Below are positions 8,353-12,555 of a DNA stretch of 12,555 nucleotides, in pieces. Source of the DNA: an uncultured Eubacteriales bacterium. Lineage in GTDB: Bacteria; Bacillota; Clostridia; Christensenellales; Aristaeellaceae. A model generated the notes under the pieces. That model searched no databases. It was not told where the DNA came from and saw nothing but the letters and a program-made list of their open reading frames with translations. The first letter of the stretch is position 1; each line of letters begins with the position of its first letter. A program made the position numbers and the translations under genes. Location of the stretch: contig UQEF01000086.1 in assembly GCA_900540045.1 (NCBI GenBank), positions 1-12,555 on the forward strand, in the 5' to 3' direction.

Positions 8353-9056
8353 GCCTTCTCAAGGTTGACAACATCCACGTGTACTACGGCGCGATTCACG
8401 CCATCAAGGGCATCTCCTTCGAGGTCAACGAGGGCGAGATCGTCACCCTCATCGGCGCCAACGGCGCGGGCAAGTCCACCACGCTCAACACCATCGCGGG
8501 CCTGCTCAAGCCCCGCAGCGGCTCCATCACCTTCGAGGGCCGAAACCTGCTGGGCATGAAGGCCCACAAGCTGGTGTCGCAGGGTATGGCGCTGTGCCCG
8601 GAGGGGCGGCGCATCTTCCAGCTGATGACCGTGCGCGAAAACCTCGAAATGGGCGGCTACTCCCGCCCGCCGCAGGAGATCGAGGGCTCGCTGGAGGATG
8701 TGTTCGCCCGCTTCCCGCGCCTCAAGGAGCGCGAAAAGCAGATCGCAGGCACCTTGAGCGGCGGCGAGCAGCAGATGCTCGCCATGGGTCGCGCTTTGAT
8801 GAGCAAGCCAAAGCTGCTCATGCTCGACGAGCCGTCGATGGGCCTGGCCCCCATTCTGGTGGAGCAGATCTTCGACATCATCAAGGAGCTGCACGACGCG
8901 GGCACCACCATCCTTCTGGTGGAGCAGAACGCGCAGATGGCGCTGTCCATCGCCGACCGCGCCTACGTGCTGGGCACAGGCCGCATCACCATGAGCGGCA
9001 ACGCCGCGGAGGTGCTGGCCGACGACGGCGTGCGCAAGGCGTACCTCGGCGGCTGA
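8349..9056 (+). CDS. livF: Branched-chain amino acid ABC transporter ATP-binding protein LivF
   Basis: Second ATPase of the importer, 235 residues, the normal family length. Walker A GANGAGKST is at 36-44, CPEGRRIFQLMTVRENL (83-99) is the LivF hallmark around the Q-loop, signature LSGGEQQ is at 136-142, and Walker B LLMLDEP is at 156-162. The switch position reads VEQN (191-194), with glutamine in place of histidine as is common in LivF. ATG 8349 overlaps the livG stop by 4 bp and is preceded by AAGGAGG at 8335-8341 with a 7-nt spacer, so translation is probably coupled. It is the last gene of the operon; a terminator starts about 15 bp after its stop. Confidence 0.96.
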   Translation: MSLLKVDNIHVYYGAIHAIKGISFEVNEGEIVTLIGANGAGKSTTLNTIAGLLKPRSGSITFEGRNLLGMKAHKLVSQGMALCPEGRRIFQLMTVRENLEMGGYSRPPQEIEGSLEDVFARFPRLKEREKQIAGTLSGGEQQMLAMGRALMSKPKLLMLDEPSMGLAPILVEQIFDIIKELHDAGTTILLVEQNAQMALSIADRAYVLGTGRITMSGNAAEVLADDGVRKAYLGG

Positions 9057-9063
9057 CAAACGC

Positions 9064-9113
9064 AAAAAAAGGCCCCCTTCTCTGCCATCCGGCAGGGGAG
9101 GGGGTCGTTTTTT
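9064..9113. terminator. Bidirectional intrinsic terminator between livF and the AI-2E-family gene
   Basis: A 14-bp stem (9073-9086 with 9091-9104, two G-T pairs, loop ATCC) is flanked by seven A's at 9064-9070 and six T's at 9108-9113. Read on the plus strand it ends the liv transcript; read on the minus strand it ends the convergent membrane-protein gene, whose stop lies at 9116-9118. Confidence 0.93.
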
Positions 9114-9115
9114 CA

Positions 9116-10255
9116 TCAGCTTCCGGAGGCGGCGCGTTCCCTCAGCCGCTTATGCACCTGCTCGCGCAGAAGCGTGTAGCACACCGAGGTCAGCGGGATG
9201 AACAGCAGCATGCCCAGAATGCCCATCAGGCCTTCGCCCAGCAGCACCGCGAAGAGCACCCAGATGGACGGCAGGCCGATGGCGTTGCCCATGACGTGGG
9301 GGTAGATGAGGTTGCCCTCGATCTGCTGCAGGACCAGAAACAGCGCGACAAAGCCCAGCGCCTGCAGGGGGTTGTTGACCAGAATGAGAATCGCGCCCAC
9401 GATGCAGCCCATCCACGCGCCGATGACCGGAATCAGCGCCGTCACCGCGATGAACACGCTGATGAGCAGCACATAGGGCATGCCCAGCAGCGTCATGGTC
9501 ACAAAGAACATGCCGCCCAGGATGCACGCCTCCAGGCACTGTCCCGTGATGAAGCTGGAAAACGTGCGCTGGCTGAGGTCCGCCACCGAAAGCGCCTTTT
9601 CGACCCAGCGGGGCTTGAGGTAGGCGCGCATCACGTTTTTCACCTGGGAGCGCAGGCGCTCCTTGGAGGAGAGAAAGTAGATGGTGAACATCACCGTGAA
9701 AAAGAAGCTCAATACGTTCTGATACACCGTGCCGATCACCGTGGTGGAGAACGCCGCGCCCTTGAGCAGGAGGTTGACCATGTCGGCGATCTTGGCGTCC
9801 ACGTCGCTGACGGAGGGCACGGTGAAGCTGGCGTTGAGCACCTGGGAGACGCTGAAGCCGTAGGGCTCGATCAGCTCGTCCAGGCGCTGGAGCGCCGCGG
9901 GAATGGCCTTGATGACCGACAGGATGGTGTTGATCAGCTCCGGCACCACGATGGACATGATCACATACACCACGCCCGCCACCAGCGCCAGCACCAGCAC
10001 CATCGCCACCGGCCGCCGCGCCCGGCGCAGGCGGGGCGACCGGTCCATGAAAAACAGAACCCGCCGCTCCAGAAAGCGCATGGGCACGTTGAGCACGAAG
10101 GCCAAAACGCCGCCCAGGAAAAAGGGCATCAGGATGCTCCACAGGGTCAGCATCAGCCCCGTGAGCGAGCTGCCGCGCTCAAAAAGAAAATAAATGCCGA
10201 TGATGAGCGTGGCCAGCAGCAGGATGGCCAGGAATTTACGGCGCTCCAATCGCAT
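9116..10255 (-). CDS. AI-2E family (YtvI/PerM-like) transporter
   Basis: A 379-residue polytopic membrane protein. Two N-terminal hydrophobic segments (residues ~8-25 and ~32-56) are followed by a third at ~83-105, a long amphipathic region at ~106-175, and a hydrophobic C-terminal half. The family core is clear: ALIPVIGAWMG at 273-283, QQIEGNLIYPHVMGNAIGLP at 310-329 and LLGEGLMGILGMLLFIPL at 338-355. Family members have been linked to autoinducer-2 export, ion/proton antiport or sporulation, so the substrate cannot be assigned. The frame is open upstream to 10396, but ATG at 10255 is chosen because the hydrophobic protein begins there, GGGAGG lies just before it (rather close, 2 nt), and a TATGAT -10 element at 10286-10281 would place transcription start below the longer alternatives; ATG at 10285 is the runner-up. 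It is divergent from the PLD gene and convergent with livF. Confidence 0.9.
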   Translation of the reverse strand: MRLERRKFLAILLLATLIIGIYFLFERGSSLTGLMLTLWSILMPFFLGGVLAFVLNVPMRFLERRVLFFMDRSPRLRRARRPVAMVLVLALVAGVVYVIMSIVVPELINTILSVIKAIPAALQRLDELIEPYGFSVSQVLNASFTVPSVSDVDAKIADMVNLLLKGAAFSTTVIGTVYQNVLSFFFTVMFTIYFLSSKERLRSQVKNVMRAYLKPRWVEKALSVADLSQRTFSSFITGQCLEACILGGMFFVTMTLLGMPYVLLISVFIAVTALIPVIGAWMGCIVGAILILVNNPLQALGFVALFLVLQQIEGNLIYPHVMGNAIGLPSIWVLFAVLLGEGLMGILGMLLFIPLTSVCYTLLREQVHKRLRERAASGS

Positions 10256-10280
10256 CGCCTCCCGTGTGCGTCTTTCCCTT

Positions 10281-10286
10281 ATCATA
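10281..10286 (-). promoter_or_regulatory. Possible -10 element for the AI-2E-family gene
   Basis: The minus strand reads TATGAT here, five of six consensus bases, 25 bases before the chosen ATG. The -35 candidate at 17 bp spacing (TTCCTC, 10309-10304) is poor, so any activity may need an activator. Confidence 0.4.
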
Positions 10287-10319
10287 CCACATCCGGGCGG
10301 GCGGAGGAAGGGCGTTTTT

Positions 10320-10361
10320 TGCATGCGGGAGAGATTGGTTTGCATGCGGGAGAGATTGGTT
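10320..10361. repeat. Perfect 21-bp tandem duplication in the divergent spacer
   Basis: Two identical adjacent 21-bp units occupy 10320-10340 and 10341-10361, core GCATGCGGGAGAGATTGG. Each contains the palindrome GCATGC. The 21-bp spacing is two helical turns, so proteins bound to each unit would lie on the same DNA face. The pair sits between the -10 elements of two divergent membrane-protein genes, so it could be a shared operator; a recent neutral duplication is the simple alternative. Confidence 0.9.
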
Positions 10362-10403
10362 ACGCTTTGTTCATCTTTCCCGGATGGTTTGTTCATTTTT
10401 GCC

Positions 10404-10412
10404 TGCTATGAT
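10404..10412 (+). promoter_or_regulatory. Extended -10 promoter for the PLD-family gene
   Basis: TGCTATGAT matches the extended -10 pattern TGn-TATAAT with one mismatch. No good -35 hexamer lies 16-18 bp upstream, which is acceptable for extended -10 promoters. Transcription would start near 10419, leaving a short leader of about 18 nt containing AAAGGGGG at 10421-10428. Confidence 0.55.
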
Positions 10413-10436
10413 GGAGGTAGAAAGGGGGCGGTGGGC

Positions 10437-11837
10437 ATGTCGAAGCGGCGCAGGGTGGCGGCAGCGCTGGGGATTGTGCTGGGCGTCTATGTGCTGCTGG
10501 CGGCGCTCCCCTACGCCTTCCCGCCCGCGGCGGAGCGGGCGCAGGCGGCGTTTGTGCCCGTGGAGGACGGCGCGGCGGGCGACCGGGCCACGATCCTGAC
10601 CACGGGCGAGGAGGCGCTCGCCGCCCGGCTCAACCTGATCGCCAACGCGCAGACCTCGCTCATCGTGGGCAGCTATCTCTACGCCGACGACGAGAGCGGC
10701 TACACCGTGGCCGCGGCCCTGCTGGACGCGGCGGACCGGGGCGTGAAGGTGCGCATCGTGGTGGACGGGCTGGTGGGACGGCTGAATTTCCTCGACGGCG
10801 ACCTGGGCTATGCGCTGGGCACGCATGAGAACATCGAGATCCGCCTCTACAACCCCGTGAATCTTCTGGCCCCCTGGGGGCTGAGCGCGCGCTTCCATGA
10901 AAAGTACGTCATCGCGGACGGAAAGACCTTCGTGCTGGGCGGGCGCAACATCTCCGACGAGTTTCTCACCCCTGAGGAGCACCCCGCCTACAACTATGAT
11001 CTGGATGTGCTCATGTGGCGCGAAACGCCCGCGCAGGGCAGCGCCGCGAGCCTGTTGACGGCCTATTTCGACCGGCTGTGGGACGAGGAATGCGCCCCGG
11101 CCTACGAGCGGGCTCCGGCGTGGCGGGAGGCGGGCGCCGCGCGCACGCAGGACGAGCTGCGCAGCCGCTGGGAGGCGATGGAGACGGAATACGCCCGGGC
11201 CATCGCCCCGGCGGACTGGGAGGCGCTGACCGTGCCGGTGGAGGGCTGTGCCCTGCTGACCAACCCGATCAACCCCGGCGTGAAGGAGCCGGCGCTGTGG
11301 ACCTCGCTGGTGGCGCTGATGAGGAGCGCGGAGGAGCGCGTGTGGATTCAGACGCCCTATGTGGTGCTGGACGGCGCCATGCGCGACGGCCTGCGGGCGG
11401 CGGCGGAGCAGGCGCCGGAGATGGTGCTATTGACCAATTCGCGCGCCGGGGGCAACAACATCGTGGCCTCGGCGGACGCGGTGTTTCACCGGGGAATGGC
11501 GCTTTCCATGCCGCTCGCTTATTATGAGCTGCAGGCCCCGCGCAGCATGCACACCAAGGCCATGCTGGTAGACGGGGACATCAGCGTGTTCGGTTCGTTC
11601 AACTTTGACATGCGCAGCGCCTACTCGGACACCGAGGTGATGCTGGCCGTGAAAAGCGAGCCGCTCAACGACCGGATGGAGGCGTACATGCTGGACATGC
11701 GCGCGATGGCGCTGCCCGTGGAGGCGGACGGCGGCTATGGCGAGGGCGAAGCGGAGGCGTTGGACACGCCGCTTCTGAAAAATCTGCTGATTGTGACGGC
11801 GTCGCCGTTGATTTCGCTGGTGCGGTTTCTGGTATGA
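10437..11837 (+). CDS. Membrane-anchored phospholipase D / cardiolipin synthase-like protein
   Basis: A 466-residue protein with one N-terminal hydrophobic helix (residues ~8-25) after MSKRRR, which should place the rest outside the membrane. Two HKD motifs of the phospholipase D superfamily are intact: H154-x-K156-x4-D161 followed by GGRN (168-171), and H372-x-K374-x4-D379 followed by GSFNFD (386-391). IQTPYVV at 304-310 is the strand before the second half. The arrangement resembles cardiolipin synthases of the ClsC type more than classic two-helix Cls, suggesting transfer of phosphatidyl groups to phosphatidylglycerol or another acceptor; a phosphodiesterase or hydrolase role remains possible. 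ATG 10437 is preferred because AAAGGGGG lies eight bases upstream and the membrane anchor starts there; a GTG at 10431 and much longer upstream frame are less likely. It shares a spacer with the divergent AI-2E-family gene, hinting at common control of envelope genes. Confidence 0.9.
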   Translation: MSKRRRVAAALGIVLGVYVLLAALPYAFPPAAERAQAAFVPVEDGAAGDRATILTTGEEALAARLNLIANAQTSLIVGSYLYADDESGYTVAAALLDAADRGVKVRIVVDGLVGRLNFLDGDLGYALGTHENIEIRLYNPVNLLAPWGLSARFHEKYVIADGKTFVLGGRNISDEFLTPEEHPAYNYDLDVLMWRETPAQGSAASLLTAYFDRLWDEECAPAYERAPAWREAGAARTQDELRSRWEAMETEYARAIAPADWEALTVPVEGCALLTNPINPGVKEPALWTSLVALMRSAEERVWIQTPYVVLDGAMRDGLRAAAEQAPEMVLLTNSRAGGNNIVASADAVFHRGMALSMPLAYYELQAPRSMHTKAMLVDGDISVFGSFNFDMRSAYSDTEVMLAVKSEPLNDRMEAYMLDMRAMALPVEADGGYGEGEAEALDTPLLKNLLIVTASPLISLVRFLV

Positions 11838-11869
11838 GGCGCGAGGCGGGCGGGAACGCCGGATGAGAG

Positions 11870-11887
11870 CGCCCCGGTGCGGGGGCG
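11870..11887 (+). other. GC-rich stem-loops after the PLD gene
   Basis: CGCCCC (11870-11875) pairs with GGGGCG (11882-11887), and a second small stem GCGGC (11897-11901) with GCCGC (11907-11911) follows. No T-tract is present, so readthrough into the small ORF at 11928 is plausible. Confidence 0.4.
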
Positions 11888-11927
11888 GGAAGAGGCGCGG
11901 CCGGGAGCCGCCGGAAAGGAGAAAAAC

Positions 11928-12017
11928 ATGAGGCAACTTTGCGGATGCATGGGCTGGGGACTTAGGGTGGACCGGGAGGGCAACCTGCACGATACGTTCC
12001 CCGCGCCGGGGGATTAA
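11928..12017 (+). CDS. Possible small protein, 29 residues
   Basis: A 29-codon frame begins MRQLCGCMGWGL and ends DTFPAPGD. Its start has AAAGGAG at 11915-11921 with a 6-nt spacer, as good as any ribosome site in the window. It has two cysteines as C-G-C, a Gly-rich segment and a hydrophilic second half; no signal peptide or membrane helix. I do not recognise it. It lies 90 bp after the PLD-like gene on the same strand. Its TAA falls exactly where GC-rich DNA changes to AT-richer DNA, so it may instead be the surviving front of a longer gene cut by the junction, with the stop supplied by foreign sequence. Confidence 0.45.
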   Translation: MRQLCGCMGWGLRVDREGNLHDTFPAPGD

Positions 12018-12555
12018 AAAATCTGATATCTCGGTCTTACGGCAAAGTTTTTTCTGTACCAGGTCATGGCCTTCTTCAAACGGTATCTCCATCAATTCCT
12101 TTTGAAGATGTTCGAAAATTTCTTTCTGTATCTTCTCATCAAGCGTCTCTTTCGCCATTTCATAAAGGATTTTTTGCAAGGCATTATCACTGGATGCTTC
12201 CGTTTCTGAGGCAGGGATGCCACATTCATTCTGTTTGTCTTCGAAGCCGCCAGACTCCCTGACACATTTCGGAAGATTTTCACACAGTTGCTGTAGAAAC
12301 TTCTGAAGCTCTGCCGTGCGCCCGTTTTCATGGCCTTCCGTTTCCTGATCCTTTCCGTTTCTTTCTGCTTTGTTTTCTGTTTCCGACTCCTGTTCCGTAT
12401 CCTCTTTTCTGATCTTATCTTCATTTTGCTCAGTCTGTGCCCCTGTGTTACCCTGCTTTTCTTCCTCCGGTTCTTCTTCGGATTCATTCGGGTTTTCCTT
12501 TTGCCCTTCAAGCGTTCAATTCTAAACGAACTGCTTGACCGAAAAGGGATTGAAG
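12018..12555 (-). pseudogene. Fragment of an AT-richer acidic-linker gene, truncated and apparently frameshifted
   Basis: On the minus strand one frame is open from 12515 down past 12018, with clearly coding character: a Glu/Gln/Asn/Lys-rich segment (NESEEEPEEEKQGNTG, then TEQESETENK) to about 12325, then helical, cysteine-containing sequence (AELQKFLQQLCENLPKC), then LDEKIQKEIFEHLQKELMEI and FEEGHDLVQKKLCRKTEISD. It has no ATG, GTG or TTG start before 12179. A different frame from the window edge to a TGA at 12510-12508 reads GQAVRLELNA, so a one-base frameshift near 12510 would join them. Beyond 12018 the frame runs into GC-rich antisense sequence, so the natural C-terminus is missing. The product is not recognised. 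An acidic linker followed by this helical stretch loosely resembles the part before the vWA domain in CobT/NorD-like proteins, but that is a guess. Composition differs sharply from all other genes here. Confidence 0.55.

Noticed and set aside
8594..10411. A 605-codon plus-strand frame overlapping livF and the AI-2E-family gene
   Set aside because: It crosses a strong bidirectional terminator and is rich in His/Gln/Arg, the antisense reading of a hydrophobic membrane protein.
12092..12511. Arg/Lys-rich minus-strand open frame of 139 codons
   Set aside because: It is the neighbouring frame of the Glu-rich sequence (GAA runs read as AAG/AGA). The acidic frame has better codon pattern and runs into normal protein-like sequence. 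It could be revisited if homologues of the basic frame exist.
12330..12555. Hydrophobic plus-strand frame running off the window end
   Set aside because: Its Phe/Leu/Ser richness is what the antisense of a GAA-rich acidic stretch gives; no ribosome binding site is seen before its ATG.

Overview
The window looks like a GC-rich member of the Bacillota (Clostridia, probably a gut lineage). The evidence is strong Gram-positive-style ribosome binding sites (AAGGAGG types), a TATAAT promoter, a BspA-type leucine-rich repeat exoprotein, and most coding DNA being GC-rich with G/C in third codon positions. This placement is inference from gene content and composition. No rRNA, tRNA or CRISPR array is visible.

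Layout, left to right. Positions 1-281 hold a GC-rich repeat cluster and a hairpin, with no gene I can defend. At 282-2686 there is a two-gene cluster: a HAD-family phosphatase fused in one chain to a thymidylate kinase, then mnmA (tRNA 2-thiouridylase). At 2787-3995 lies a lower-GC gene for a secreted BspA-like repeat protein built on an exact 69-bp period. A 255-bp intergenic region follows, with a good sigma-A promoter wrapped in an inverted repeat. It drives a complete branched-chain amino acid ABC importer: binding protein (livJ), permeases (livH, livM) and ATPases (livG, livF), 4251-9056. Two strong hairpins without a T-tract separate livJ from the membrane and ATPase genes, which probably sets more binding protein than permease. 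livM-livG and livG-livF overlap by 4 bp (ATGA). A bidirectional terminator closes the operon.

Beyond it, 9116-10255 on the minus strand encodes an AI-2E/YtvI-type polytopic membrane protein. It is transcribed away from a plus-strand gene (10437-11837) for a membrane-anchored phospholipase D/cardiolipin-synthase-like enzyme with two HKD motifs. Their shared spacer carries a perfect 21-bp tandem duplication and a TATGAT -10 element on each strand. After the PLD gene comes a 29-codon ORF with a near-ideal Shine-Dalgarno.

At about 12010-12018 the base composition drops sharply. The last ~540 bp is AT-richer and carries, on the minus strand, a broken acidic-linker gene: truncated at its 3' side by the composition junction and apparently frameshifted near its 5' side. 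This is either the edge of a mobile or horizontally acquired segment or an assembly chimera.

The points most worth following up are the HAD-thymidylate kinase fusion, the composition junction with its truncated gene, the livJ-livH double hairpin, the tandem repeat between the divergent membrane genes, the liv promoter dyad and the 29-aa ORF. I saw no clear evidence of a wholly new multi-gene system.
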